A stretch of 64,000 nt of DNA from Myceligenerans salitolerans (GTDB lineage: Bacteria > Actinomycetota > Actinomycetes > Actinomycetales > Cellulomonadaceae). The position numbers were made by a program, and so were the translations under genes. The stretch covers positions 332,687 to 396,686 of the forward strand of contig NZ_JAFMPK010000047.1 of the NCBI RefSeq assembly GCF_017349295.1, written 5' to 3'. Positions 33,349 through 42,426 of this stretch are shown piece after piece. Below the pieces are notes generated by a model. That model was not told the DNA's origin, ran no database searches, and saw only the letters and a program-made list of their open reading frames with translations. Within the stretch, counting starts at the first letter, position 1; the number at the start of each line of letters is the position of its first letter.

Positions 33349-35879
33349 GCCAGATGGTGCGAAGCGCGGCCCGGAGCGTGTTCGCGAGCCGGGGTCGGTT
33401 CCTGCTCACGGGCGCGGCGGTGGCACTGTCGGTGGCGTTCCTCGCCGCGACACTGGTGCTGACCGACTCGATGCGCGGCCGAGCGGCCGCCGACATCGCC
33501 GAAGCGCTGGCCGGGACGGACGCCGTGGTGCAGGGCGTCGAACTCGGCGAGCCCGGCGGAGGGCCGGGAGACCCGGCCCGGTCGGTTCAACGATCACTGG
33601 GTCCCGACATCACCGAGCGCGTGGTCGCGGTCGACGGCGTCGCCGGGGCCGCCCCGCAATGGGTCGGCTTCGCGAAGCTGGTCGTCGACGGATCGTCGGT
33701 CGGAACCGGCACGGCGAGCGACGTCGGCCGCAACTGGGTCGACGACCCGGCGCTCAATCCGTTCCGGCTCGCGAGCGGGCAACCACCGACCGAGGTCGGA
33801 GAGATCGTGATCGATCGATCGCTCGCCGACAACGCGGGCGTGGCTGCGGGTGACGTCGTACGAGTCCTGACCGCGACGGGGATGCACGACGCGACCGTCA
33901 CCGGCATCGCGACGTTCGCGTCGGCGAACGCGGCACCACTGCAGCGAACGGTGCTGTTGCCCGACGCAGCGGTCTCCGCCTGGCTCGACACCGAGGCGCC
34001 GACCGAGGTGCTCGTCGACGTCGCGGAGGGCGCCGACCGCACCGAGGTGCTCGCCCGGCTGTCGGCGCTGTCCGATGCCGAGGTCGTCGACGGACCCGAC
34101 CACATCCGGACGATGCAGGACGCCGCGACGTCACCGCTGCAGTTCCTGAACGTGTTCCTCCTGGCCTTCGCCGTGGTCGCGATCCTGATCGGTGTGACGA
34201 TCATCTTCAACACGTTCACGCTCACCGTCGCCCGCCGCCGGCGGGAGTCGGGACTGCTGCGTGCGATCGGTGCGGAACGACGCCACGTGCTCGGCGGAGT
34301 GGTGATCGAGGCGGCATTCGTCGGAACGATCGCCACGCTCGTCGGTCTCGTCTGCGGGGTCGCGGGAGTGGACGCGCTGCGCTGGGTCGTCGGACTCACC
34401 GGCATCAGCCTGCTCACCGGGCCGCCGATCGTGAGCCCGACCTCGATCGCGATCGCCGCGGCCGTCGGTATCGGCGCGACGATCCTCTCGGCATGGATCC
34501 CCGCTCGCCGCGCGGCGGCGACACCACCGATCGAGGCGCTGCGCGAGAGCGCGGCGGAACCCCGGGCCGTGAGCCGAGCGCGGACCGCGAGCGGACTCGT
34601 GCTCGCCGCGGCCGCGATCGCTGGAGGAGCCATGGCCGTGGTGAACTCGAACCCGGTGTGGCTCACGCTCGCCGTTGCCATCGTCCCGGCGCTCGTGCTG
34701 TGCGGCCCGGCGATCGTGACAGCTACAGCACGTTGGAGCTCTCCGGCGGCCCGCCGCACCGCCGGTGTGTCCGGCTCGATCGCAGCGGGCAACCTGGCTG
34801 CGAGCCCACGTCGATCGGCATCGACGGCGCTCGCGCTCATGCTCGGCACCGCGATGGTGACGATGTTCGCGATCTTCGCGAGCTCTCTGACGAGCGGGGT
34901 CGGAACCGACGTCCGCGAGGGACTGGAAGCCGACCTGGTGGTCACGTCGGCGACCCCCGACGTCTCGACGATCGACCCCGCCCTGGCAGACCGGATCGCG
35001 GCGCTGCCCGACGTCGAGGCGGTCACCGCGCTGTCGAGCGCCGAAGGGATCGTGGCGGGGAAGGCCGAGGCGATCGGCGGCATCGACCCGACGGCTCTGC
35101 CCACCATGTTCGACCTCGACCCGATCGCCGGCGACCTCGCCGATCTGAGCTCGGGAGGCGTGGCCGTGGTCGGTGACGACCCGGCGCGGCTCGGCGGAAC
35201 CCTGGAGATCGAGTTCGAACGGTCGACCGTCGAAGCGCCGATCGTTGCCGTGGTCTCCAGGAGCATCGGCGGTTTCGAAGCCCCTTTGTACTTCGTCGAC
35301 GCGGCGACACTCGACGCCTCGGTCGGCCGTCAGCTCGATGCGCAGGTGTTCGTCGACCTCGCCGACGGAGCGGCGGCGGACGCCGAGGAGGACGTGAGCG
35401 CCCTGGTGCGGGATACGCCCGGCTCGTTCCTGGCGACCCAGGAAGAACACGTCGCCAGCCGCGGAAGCGAGATCGCCGCGTTCGGGAACTTCATCGACGG
35501 GATGCTCGTCCTGGCGAGCCTCATCGCCCTTCTTGGCGTCGCCAACACCACGGCGCTCGCGATCAATGAACGCTCCGGAGAGCTCGGGCTGCTGCGAGCG
35601 GTCGGTGCGACTCGGCGAGCGCTGCGCCGCATCGTGCGGCTCGAGGCGGCACTCCTGTCGTTCGCGGCAGCATCGATCGGTATCGCCGTCGCAACCGGAT
35701 TCGGCTGGGCGATGATCGATGTCACCGGAGGCACGGAGATCCCGTCCGTCGTCGTACCCTGGCTCCGCCTGGCAGTGACGCTCGTCATCGCGGTCGCAGC
35801 GGGCGTGGTCGCTGCGGCATGGCCCGCGTTCCGGGTCTCCCGGATGCCCGTGCTCGACCTGGTGAGCGGGGACCGCTGA
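33345..35879 (+). CDS. FtsX-like (MacB-type) ABC transporter permease
   Basis: An 844-residue permease. An N-terminal helix (FLLTGAAVALSVAFLAATLVL) is followed by an extracellular MacB_PCD-like domain. A first FtsX block lies around residues 265-400 (FLLAFAVVAILIGVTIIFNTF and on). A central pair of helices, a second extracellular domain and a final FtsX block (NFIDGMLVLASLIALLGVAN onward) complete the roughly 10-helix duplicated layout seen in actinobacterial BceB/MacB-like permeases. It is followed, with a TGATG stop/start overlap, by a histidine kinase. Together with the two-component genes this looks like a self-regulated efflux or signal-relay module. Confidence 0.92.
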   Translation: MSQMVRSAARSVFASRGRFLLTGAAVALSVAFLAATLVLTDSMRGRAAADIAEALAGTDAVVQGVELGEPGGGPGDPARSVQRSLGPDITERVVAVDGVAGAAPQWVGFAKLVVDGSSVGTGTASDVGRNWVDDPALNPFRLASGQPPTEVGEIVIDRSLADNAGVAAGDVVRVLTATGMHDATVTGIATFASANAAPLQRTVLLPDAAVSAWLDTEAPTEVLVDVAEGADRTEVLARLSALSDAEVVDGPDHIRTMQDAATSPLQFLNVFLLAFAVVAILIGVTIIFNTFTLTVARRRRESGLLRAIGAERRHVLGGVVIEAAFVGTIATLVGLVCGVAGVDALRWVVGLTGISLLTGPPIVSPTSIAIAAAVGIGATILSAWIPARRAAATPPIEALRESAAEPRAVSRARTASGLVLAAAAIAGGAMAVVNSNPVWLTLAVAIVPALVLCGPAIVTATARWSSPAARRTAGVSGSIAAGNLAASPRRSASTALALMLGTAMVTMFAIFASSLTSGVGTDVREGLEADLVVTSATPDVSTIDPALADRIAALPDVEAVTALSSAEGIVAGKAEAIGGIDPTALPTMFDLDPIAGDLADLSSGGVAVVGDDPARLGGTLEIEFERSTVEAPIVAVVSRSIGGFEAPLYFVDAATLDASVGRQLDAQVFVDLADGAAADAEEDVSALVRDTPGSFLATQEEHVASRGSEIAAFGNFIDGMLVLASLIALLGVANTTALAINERSGELGLLRAVGATRRALRRIVRLEAALLSFAAASIGIAVATGFGWAMIDVTGGTEIPSVVVPWLRLAVTLVIAVAAGVVAAAWPAFRVSRMPVLDLVSGDR

Positions 35880-37114
35880 TGCGAAGGTCTCTGCACCTGG
35901 GCCGGGGCGGCCAGCGACCGGTCCCCGTGCCGGGACCTCCCGTCGGAGTACGCGGCACCATCGGTCTCGACGATGATGGTCCCGTGACGCCCACCGGTCC
36001 CCGCATCTCTCGCGCCGATCTCGTCGCGATCATCGCGGCACTGGTGGTCTCGATCGGCATGCTCCTCACCGATCCGGACGTCGTGCCCGGACGGCAGCTC
36101 CCGGGCATCGCGATCGCGGCCGTCGCCGCGGTGCTGCTCGTCGTCGCCGGTCGGTTCGGTCGGGCCTCCGTCGTGGCGATCGGGGTGCTCGACATCGTCA
36201 CCCTGGCATGGACCTCCAGCCCGCTCGCGCTGCGGCCGCTGCTCGCCGTGGCGCTGTTCCGTCTCGTCCGCCGCAGCGAGGACCGCTCGGTGATCTGGTT
36301 CGGGTCGTTCATCGCGATCGTCGTCGCCGGCCTCGGGGCGCAGGTCGTTGGTGAGCAGTTCTGGTTCGAATGGGCCACCGACGCCGCCGTTCTCCTGCTC
36401 CCGATCGCCGCCGCGGACGCCCGTCGCTCCAACCTGCGGCGTCGAGCCGACGCAGTGGAACGCCAGATCTCCGAGCGGCTCCAGGCGGAACGCCTTCGCA
36501 TCGCGTACGACCTGCACGACATCGTCGCCCATTCGCTCTCGGCGATCACCGTCCAGTCCGGCATCGCCGCCCACGGGTTCGAGCGCGATCCCGCCGGCGC
36601 TCACACCGCGCTCGTCGAGATCAACGACGCGGGCAGACGATCGCTCGACGAGCTGAGATCCCTCCTCGGGCTCCTCCGGTCCGACGAGTCCGTCCCGCTT
36701 CGCCCGGTACCGGCGGCCACCACCACCCTCAGCGACGTCGTCGCCGCCGCCGGGCACTCGAGGGAGGTCGAGGTGGTCGAGGACGGTCACTATCCCGCGG
36801 GCGTGGCGGAGAGCACCGTGGTGACGGTGCACCGCATCGTGCACGAGTGCCTGGTCAACGTCATCCGCCACGCCGGCCACGTCCCCGCCGTCGTCTGGCT
36901 TCGGCACGCCGACGGCGGCGTGCACGTCACGGTGTCGAACGACGCCCCGGCCACAGCACGCGTCGCGGCACCGGGCACGGGCATCGGTCTCGTTGCGATC
37001 CGTGAGCGAGCAGAGCTCCTCGGTGGTACCGTCCACGCCGGGCCCACCGACGACGGCGGATTCAGGGTGCGGGCGTTCGTGCCGTACCACATACCCGGCG
37101 GGTGGGAGGCATGA
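35879..37114 (+). CDS. Sensor histidine kinase (HisKA_3/NarL-partner type)
   Basis: A 411-residue kinase whose ATG overlaps the permease stop (TGATG). A GTG at 35984 is an alternative start. Four or five hydrophobic helices occupy about residues 45-175. The phospho-accepting histidine is in RIAYDLHDIVAHSLSAITVQ, followed by the ATPase N-box HECLVNVIRHAGH and G-box GTGIGLVAIRERAELLGGTV. It has no obvious extracellular sensor, so it may sense through the neighbouring ABC permease. Its partner regulator overlaps it by 4 bp. Confidence 0.9.
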   Translation: MRRSLHLGRGGQRPVPVPGPPVGVRGTIGLDDDGPVTPTGPRISRADLVAIIAALVVSIGMLLTDPDVVPGRQLPGIAIAAVAAVLLVVAGRFGRASVVAIGVLDIVTLAWTSSPLALRPLLAVALFRLVRRSEDRSVIWFGSFIAIVVAGLGAQVVGEQFWFEWATDAAVLLLPIAAADARRSNLRRRADAVERQISERLQAERLRIAYDLHDIVAHSLSAITVQSGIAAHGFERDPAGAHTALVEINDAGRRSLDELRSLLGLLRSDESVPLRPVPAATTTLSDVVAAAGHSREVEVVEDGHYPAGVAESTVVTVHRIVHECLVNVIRHAGHVPAVVWLRHADGGVHVTVSNDAPATARVAAPGTGIGLVAIRERAELLGGTVHAGPTDDGGFRVRAFVPYHIPGGWEA

Positions 37115-37812
37115 TCCCTCGGCCCGACGCGCCTGCCGCGGCGAGGCGCGACACTCGTGTGCTGCTCGTCGACGACCAGGAGCTGGTGCGTCGCGGATTC
37201 GCAGCACTGCTCGCCAACGAACCCGGCATCGAGGTCGTCGGTGAGGCCGGCGACGGCGCACAGGCCATCGTCGAGACCCGGCGGACACGCCCCGACGTCG
37301 TGCTGATGGACATCCGCATGCCTCGCATGGACGGGCTCGACGCGACGCGGGCGATCTGCGGCGACGAACGGCTCAGCGACACCAAGGTCCTCGTGCTCAC
37401 CACCTTCGCGCTCGACGAGTACGTCTACGAGGCACTCAGAGTCGGTGCATCCGGATTCCTCCTCAAGGACACCCCGCCGCGGCTCCTGCTCGAGGCGATC
37501 GCCGCCGCCGCCGACGGTGACGTCCTCATCTCACCGGCGATGACCAAGCGGTTGGTCACCGATCTCGTTCGCCGACCGATCAGTCGCCCAGGGAACTCGG
37601 GTCCCCTCGATGTCCTGAGCGAGCGGGAGCGCGAAGTGCTCGCCGAGGTCGCCCGCGGCAAGACCAACTCCGAGATCGGTGAGTCGCTCCACATGTCGCC
37701 GCTCACGGCGAAGACACACGTCAGCCGCATCCTCGGCAAGCTGAACGCACGCGACCGCGCCCAGCTCGTGATCATCGGATACGAGACCGGACTCGTCAGT
37801 CCCGGCGAGTGA
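37111..37812 (+). CDS. NarL/LuxR-family response regulator
   Basis: A 233-residue regulator. The ATG at 37111 overlaps the kinase stop (ATGA). The receiver has the acidic pair in VLLVDDQELVRRGF, the phospho-Asp in DVVLMDIRMPRMDGLDA, and the Lys in GFLLKDTPP. The LuxR output domain runs LSEREREVLAEVARGKTNSE to the recognition helix MSPLTAKTHVSRILGKL. It completes an operon of ATPase, permease, kinase and regulator in which every junction overlaps or nearly so. Its targets are probably this operon. Confidence 0.93.
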   Translation: MIPRPDAPAAARRDTRVLLVDDQELVRRGFAALLANEPGIEVVGEAGDGAQAIVETRRTRPDVVLMDIRMPRMDGLDATRAICGDERLSDTKVLVLTTFALDEYVYEALRVGASGFLLKDTPPRLLLEAIAAAADGDVLISPAMTKRLVTDLVRRPISRPGNSGPLDVLSEREREVLAEVARGKTNSEIGESLHMSPLTAKTHVSRILGKLNARDRAQLVIIGYETGLVSPGE

Positions 37813-37905
37813 GCATCGCGAGCGTCGTGGTGGTCGGCTCTGTCGATGTCGGCGCCGGGATCGGCCCCCACCCTGACGGCTCCACCCACAGCAGAAGGAG
37901 TACCC

Positions 37906-38847
37906 ATGCCTCAGGCACCCGCCGCCGTCCGCGGCGCGTTCGGTTTCCTCGGCCGTACCGCACCCGGTCCTGCCGCTGCCCTCGCCGCGCGTGCGTTCCT
38001 GCGCGTCGGCCGACCCACGCCGGTCCGCCGAGTCGACCAACCGATGCACGAGGAGGCACGTCGCGGCCACCTGTCGCACGGAGGCGTCGACGTCGCCACC
38101 TATGGCTGGGGCGATCCGGACGCCCCGGCGGTCTTGCTCGTGCACGGCTGGCAGAGCCGCGCGTCCGCCTTCGGGAGCCTCGTGTCCGCTCTCACCGGCG
38201 CCGGCCTCCGCGCCGTCGCCTACGACGCGCCCGCTCACGGCGACTCCGGTGGGCGCACCCGCGCGGCGCTCGACGACGTCGCCATCGTCCGCCGTCTGAC
38301 CGATGTCGAGGCCGAGCCGTGGGCCGGCGTCGTCGGCCATTCCCTCGGAAGCCTCGCGGCCGGCGTTGCCGTCCGCGAGGGTGTCCCTACCCGACGGCTG
38401 GCCGGGATCGCGAGCATCGCGTCGTTCCGTTTCACCGAGGACGTGTTCGTCCGGGCGATCGGGCTGCCGTGGTCGCTGCGTGACCGGTTCTCTCGGGCAT
38501 GGGCGCACCGACTCCGGGACAACCCGGAGGTCACGCCCGATGTCGCCGACCGGTTCGACCTCGTGACGCATCCGCTCCCAAAGCGCGTCAGGGCGCTCTG
38601 GCTGCACGACGACGGCGACCAGCAGATCCCGTCGGCCCAGAGCGAGCTGCTGCTCGGGGCGCACCCGCACAGCGGTGAGCTCGTCACCACCACCGGTCTG
38701 GGGCACAACCGGATCCTGGGCGACACCGCAGTCCTCACCCATGTGGTCGGCCACCTCACGTCCGGGCCGGAAACGGCACGCCGGCTCGAGGTCACGCGCC
38801 ATGAATCGGAGGAGGCCGGCCGGCGTGCGGATCATGGTCGCGGATGA
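37906..38847 (+). CDS. Alpha/beta hydrolase
   Basis: A 313-residue hydrolase starting at the ATG at 37906 behind GAAGGAGTACCC. Features in order are the oxyanion region [16 protein letters not shown], the nucleophile elbow [13 protein letters not shown] (Ser in GHSLGS), an acidic residue in [10 protein letters not shown] and the catalytic His in TGLGHNRIL. The N-terminal 50 residues ([20 protein letters not shown]) resemble those of short-chain esterase-like hydrolases annotated in actinobacteria. Substrate unknown. Its 3' end overlaps the next response regulator gene by 23 bp. Confidence 0.9.
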   Translation: MPQAPAAVRGAFGFLGRTAPGPAAALAARAFLRVGRPTPVRRVDQPMHEEARRGHLSHGGVDVATYGWGDPDAPAVLLVHGWQSRASAFGSLVSALTGAGLRAVAYDAPAHGDSGGRTRAALDDVAIVRRLTDVEAEPWAGVVGHSLGSLAAGVAVREGVPTRRLAGIASIASFRFTEDVFVRAIGLPWSLRDRFSRAWAHRLRDNPEVTPDVADRFDLVTHPLPKRVRALWLHDDGDQQIPSAQSELLLGAHPHSGELVTTTGLGHNRILGDTAVLTHVVGHLTSGPETARRLEVTRHESEEAGRRADHGRG

Positions 38848-39508
38848 CGAGTCGGCCATCCGTGAGTCGCTGGAGCGGGTGCTCCAGGTCGAGGGGTACG
38901 ACATCAGCACCGTCGTCAACGGGCTCGCCGTGCTCGACGCGGTCGGTGGCGTCGCGCCGGATCTGCTGATCCTCGACGTGATGATGCCCCGCCTCGGCGG
39001 GTTGGAGACCTGTCGGCGGCTGCGGGCGGCGGGTCGGGATCTGCCGGTGCTGATGCTGACCGCCCGGGATCAGGTCTTCGACCGGGTCGCGGGGCTTGAC
39101 GCGGGCGCCGACGACTATCTGCCCAAGCCGTTCGCCACCGAGGAGCTGCTGGCCCGGGTGCGGGCACTGCTGCGCCGCCGTGCACCGGGCGACGACGAGT
39201 CCCGGATCCTCGTCTTCGCCGACCTCCGGGTCGATCCCGACAGGTTCGAGGCGTGGCGAGGCGCGCGGCCACTCCGTCTGACCCGGACCGAGTTCTCCCT
39301 GCTGCAGGTCCTCGTGCGCAACGCGACCAGGGTGTTGACCCGCGACGCGCTGTTCGAGGCGATCTGGGGCTACGACATGGGCGTCACCGCCAACAACCTC
39401 CAGGTGTACGTGAGCTACCTGCGCCGCAAGATGGAGGCCGAGGGTGAGCCGCGACTGATCTACACGCTGCGCGGCCTGGGATACACGTTGCGGGAGACTC
39501 CTCCGTGA
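38825..39508 (+). CDS. OmpR/PhoB-family response regulator
   Basis: A 227-residue regulator. The GTG at 38825 is chosen with GGAGG about 10 nt upstream and because the receiver begins there ([20 protein letters not shown]). The phospho-Asp is in [13 protein letters not shown] and the Lys in [17 protein letters not shown]. The winged-helix output includes [20 protein letters not shown] and the C-terminal [20 protein letters not shown] hairpin. It overlaps the kinase gene by 4 bp (GTGA). With that kinase it stands just upstream of the copper monooxygenase gene, so control of that gene is likely. Confidence 0.92.
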   Translation: MRIMVADDESAIRESLERVLQVEGYDISTVVNGLAVLDAVGGVAPDLLILDVMMPRLGGLETCRRLRAAGRDLPVLMLTARDQVFDRVAGLDAGADDYLPKPFATEELLARVRALLRRRAPGDDESRILVFADLRVDPDRFEAWRGARPLRLTRTEFSLLQVLVRNATRVLTRDALFEAIWGYDMGVTANNLQVYVSYLRRKMEAEGEPRLIYTLRGLGYTLRETPP

Positions 39509-40956
39509 GCAGGCCCGCCGGTCAGGGCTCGCGCCGGCTGACCCGCTGGTGGCGCCGGCGGTCCCTGCGCACCAGGCTGACGGTGATCGCGGCGACGGCC
39601 ATCGCGGTCAGCGTGTTCGTGACCTTCCAGGTGGCCGGCGAGCTCCTGGAATGGGAGCTGCAGGAAGCCGCGGAGGATCAGCTGCGCGCCGACTCCCGCG
39701 TCCTGGCGACGAACGCGGAGCGCGCCGGCCTGGCACAGGTCCCGCTGCCGCCGTATCCCGGATCCGGTCTGCTGGCGCGAGTCATCCTGCCCGACGGCTC
39801 GATCCGGACGCCGGCCGGCCAACCCGAGCTGCCCCCGGTCAGCGAGCACGCCGGCCGCGTGGCGCAGGGCACGTCGGCCGACCTGATGGAGTCGGGCGAC
39901 GGCTACGACGACGGCCACCTCGTCTACACGCTGCGGGCGGGCGACGGCGCGGTCCAGGTGGCTCGCGTCGTCGACGACAGCCCGATCGACCAGTTCGGAT
40001 TGAGCATGCTGCTGATCGGGCTGCTCTGCGTGGTCGGCGGCGCCCTTGTCGGGCGGACCGTGGCCCGGACCGGGCTGGCACCGATCGACCGGCTGACCGC
40101 CGCCGCGGTCCGTGTCGCGCACACCCGGGATCTCGACGCGCACATCCCGGATGAGGGCGGTGGGGAGATCCGGCGGTTGATCCAGGCGATCAACGACATG
40201 CTCGCCGCGCTCCGGGACTCCCGTCGGGCCCAGCGGCTCCTCGTCGAGGACGCCGACCACGAGCTCAGGACCCCGCTCACCAGCCTGCGCCTCAACGTCG
40301 AGCTGCTGATCCGGCTCGATCGGCGCGGCACCCTGGACAGCGCACTGCCGGCGGAGAGCCGGACCCGGCTGCTCGACGACCTCGGCGCCCAGGTGGCCGA
40401 GTTGAGCACCCTCGCCGCCGAGTTGACCGACCTGGCGCGCGGCGACGTCAGCGACGAGAGCACCGAGGTGCTCGACCTCGCCGACGTGGTGGTGACCGCC
40501 GCGACCCGGGCGCGTTCCCGTGTGCCCGACATCGAGGTCGCGCTCGACGTGACGTCCGTACGGGTGAGCGGGCGTCCCGCCGGACTCCACCGGGCGGTGC
40601 TCAACCTCATCGACAATGCCGGCAAGTGGTCTCCCGCGGACCAGCCGGTCCAGGTCCGGCTCCGTGCCGAGGGCACGTCGGCCGTGCTCGAGGTCGACGA
40701 CGCCGGGCCGGGCATCGACGCCGACGACGTGCCGCGGGTGTTCGACCGGTTCTACCGTGCCGACAGCGCCCGAGCGTTGCCGGGATCCGGTCTCGGGCTG
40801 TCGATCGTGCAGCGGGTCGTCGACGCCCACGGCGGCCGGGTCGCCGTCGCCCGGTCCGCGCGCGGTGGCGCGCTGCTTCGGGTCGACCTTCCGGCTGCGG
40901 CAAGGGACGGCTCCGGAGAGAAGTACCGTGGTACCACTTCCCTCCCCCGAAAATGA
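39505..40956 (+). CDS. HAMP-domain sensor histidine kinase
   Basis: A 483-residue kinase starting at a GTG inside the regulator's stop. TM1 is near residues 26-46 ([19 protein letters not shown]). An extracellular domain of about 110 residues follows, then TM2 ([20 protein letters not shown]), a HAMP linker, and the H-box [20 protein letters not shown]. The ATPase motifs are NLIDNAGKW and [18 protein letters not shown]. The extracellular domain could sense an outside signal. The gene ends 49 bp before the copper monooxygenase lipoprotein, which probably shares the transcript. Confidence 0.92.
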   Translation: MSRPAGQGSRRLTRWWRRRSLRTRLTVIAATAIAVSVFVTFQVAGELLEWELQEAAEDQLRADSRVLATNAERAGLAQVPLPPYPGSGLLARVILPDGSIRTPAGQPELPPVSEHAGRVAQGTSADLMESGDGYDDGHLVYTLRAGDGAVQVARVVDDSPIDQFGLSMLLIGLLCVVGGALVGRTVARTGLAPIDRLTAAAVRVAHTRDLDAHIPDEGGGEIRRLIQAINDMLAALRDSRRAQRLLVEDADHELRTPLTSLRLNVELLIRLDRRGTLDSALPAESRTRLLDDLGAQVAELSTLAAELTDLARGDVSDESTEVLDLADVVVTAATRARSRVPDIEVALDVTSVRVSGRPAGLHRAVLNLIDNAGKWSPADQPVQVRLRAEGTSAVLEVDDAGPGIDADDVPRVFDRFYRADSARALPGSGLGLSIVQRVVDAHGGRVAVARSARGGALLRVDLPAAARDGSGEKYRGTTSLPRK

Positions 40957-41005
40957 CGACCGTAGTACGACGAATCAGGACAGAATCGGGCCTAGCGTTC
41001 AGGCC

Positions 41006-42232
41006 ATGACGAAACCCCAGAGTCCACTGCGGAAGTTCGGGGCGGCCGCCATGGCGCTGGCAGCGGTGTTCGCTGTCGCCGCCTGCGGGTCGGCCGCCGA
41101 CAACGGTGCGGCGCCCACCGCGGCCGGACCGCACAGCGCGCACGCGGGCGCGTCCTCGGCTCCACCGCAGCCGCTGCGCGACGGCGAGCGGTTCCTCGAG
41201 CTGAAGATACCCGAGGGCTACACGCCCGAGCCTCCGGAGGGCGCCGTGGACGAGTACCGGTGCCAGGTGCTCGATCCGGGCCTGACCGAGGAGGCGTTCC
41301 TGACCGGGACCCAGGTCATGCCGGATAACGTCGCCATCGCGCACCACGGCATCGTGTACGCGGTGCCGCCGGGCGCCGCTGCCGCGGTGCGCGAGCAGGA
41401 CGCGAAGACTCCCGGCCCCGGCTGGCAGTGTTTCGGCGGGACCGGCGTGGAGGGCGCCGACTTCGTGGACGACGATGACGAGGGCGGCGGCCCGGGCGCG
41501 GTATGGGCGGCCACCTGGGCGCCGGGCGCCACGGAGACTCTGCTCGACCAGGACGTCGGCTTCAAGCTGGAGCCGGGCAGCCTGATCATCTTCCAGATGC
41601 ACTACAACCTGCTCGCGACCGACGGCGAGCCGGCCGGGTCGGACCGCTCGGCGGTGCGGCTGCGGCTGACGGACGGCACGCCGCAGACCCGGGAGCTCGA
41701 GACGTGGACAGTCAACGCGCCGACCGACCTGCCCTGCGCCGCCGACGAGTCGGGTCCGCTCTGTGACCGGGCGGCCTCGATCGCCGATGTGAAGAAGCGG
41801 TTCGGGTCGGAGGCCGGCGGATTCGCGGACGAGCTGGTGGAGGAGTGCAACGAGGGCGGCGTGCCGAAGCCCGGTGACACCCAGTCCTGCGACCACGAGG
41901 TGGAGGTGCCGGTGACGGTGTTCGCCAATTTCGGTCACATGCACATGCTCGGGAAGTCCATGAAGGTCGAGCTCAACCCAGGCACGCCTCAGGCCAAGGT
42001 CCTGCTGGACGTGCCGCAGTTCGACTTCGACAACCAGCGGATGGTGAAGCTGCCGTCGCCGATGGAGATCGGTCCGGGGGACACGCTGCGGGTGACGTGT
42101 ACGCACGACGCGGGGCTGCGCAAACAGTTGCCGCAGCTGAGCAGTCTGCCGCCGCGCTACGTGGTGTGGGGCGACGGCACCGGCGACGAGATGTGCGTTG
42201 ACTTCATGACGATCTCCCCCCGCAAGTCCTGA
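41006..42232 (+). CDS. Lipoprotein copper type II monooxygenase, PHM/DBH-like
   Basis: A 408-residue exported lipoprotein: signal peptide with lipobox VAAC (Cys27). It carries the motif set of ascorbate-dependent copper type II monooxygenases (peptidylglycine alpha-hydroxylating and dopamine beta-monooxygenases). The HH pair is His113-114 in NVAIAHHGIVY, a third His is in FQMHYN (His199), the H-x-H pair is in FANFGHMHMLG (His311, His313), and the methionine ligand equivalent lies in GDGTGDEMC (Met396). All six expected Cu-H and Cu-M ligands are therefore present. Several cysteines could form disulfides. It lies 49 bp after a kinase gene and upstream of a DoxX-Rieske protein. The substrate is unknown. 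Confidence 0.85.
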   Translation: MTKPQSPLRKFGAAAMALAAVFAVAACGSAADNGAAPTAAGPHSAHAGASSAPPQPLRDGERFLELKIPEGYTPEPPEGAVDEYRCQVLDPGLTEEAFLTGTQVMPDNVAIAHHGIVYAVPPGAAAAVREQDAKTPGPGWQCFGGTGVEGADFVDDDDEGGGPGAVWAATWAPGATETLLDQDVGFKLEPGSLIIFQMHYNLLATDGEPAGSDRSAVRLRLTDGTPQTRELETWTVNAPTDLPCAADESGPLCDRAASIADVKKRFGSEAGGFADELVEECNEGGVPKPGDTQSCDHEVEVPVTVFANFGHMHMLGKSMKVELNPGTPQAKVLLDVPQFDFDNQRMVKLPSPMEIGPGDTLRVTCTHDAGLRKQLPQLSSLPPRYVVWGDGTGDEMCVDFMTISPRKS

Positions 42233-42239
42233 CGAAGCA

Positions 42240-42305
42240 GCGGACGTGTGTGAGCTCACTGAGGTCAACAAGCCGAAAGACAGCTCTGAGCTCACACACG
42301 TCCGC
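42240..42305. repeat. Long perfect palindrome after the copper monooxygenase gene
   Basis: A perfect 19-bp inverted repeat: the left arm (42240-42258) is GCGGACGTGTGTGAGCTCA and the right arm (42287-42305) its exact complement, around a 28-nt centre. It begins 7 bp after the stop codon. It may act as a terminator or mRNA stabiliser, but it lacks a U-tract and it separates the intact gene end from a duplicated gene end, which also fits a small inserted palindromic element. Confidence 0.7.
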
Positions 42306-42413
42306 ACTGAACTCTGCCGCAGCTGAGAACTCCCGCCGCGATACGTCGTGTGGGGCGACGGCACCGGCGACGAGATGTGCACCGAGATTCTCATCGACAC
42401 ACCTGCGACATGA
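42306..42413 (+). pseudogene. Duplicated 3'-end fragment of a PHM-like monooxygenase gene
   Basis: Just after the palindrome, the DNA repeats the last part of the intact gene: CTGCCGCAGCTGAG and, after a 1-base deletion, the codons for PRYVVWGDGTGDEMC. It then diverges to TEILIDTPAT and a TGA at 42411-42413. The Cu-ligand methionine motif is retained. The divergent tail shows that this is not simple recent slippage but the remains of a paralogue or of an alternative gene end. Confidence 0.75.
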
Positions 42414-42426
42414 AAGGCGCCTTCTC

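Noticed and set aside
42250..42426. Upstream start of the DoxX-Rieske protein at 42250
   Set aside because: The extra 59 codons would run through the palindrome and the monooxygenase gene remnant; a TTG with a GAAAGG site marks the probable start.
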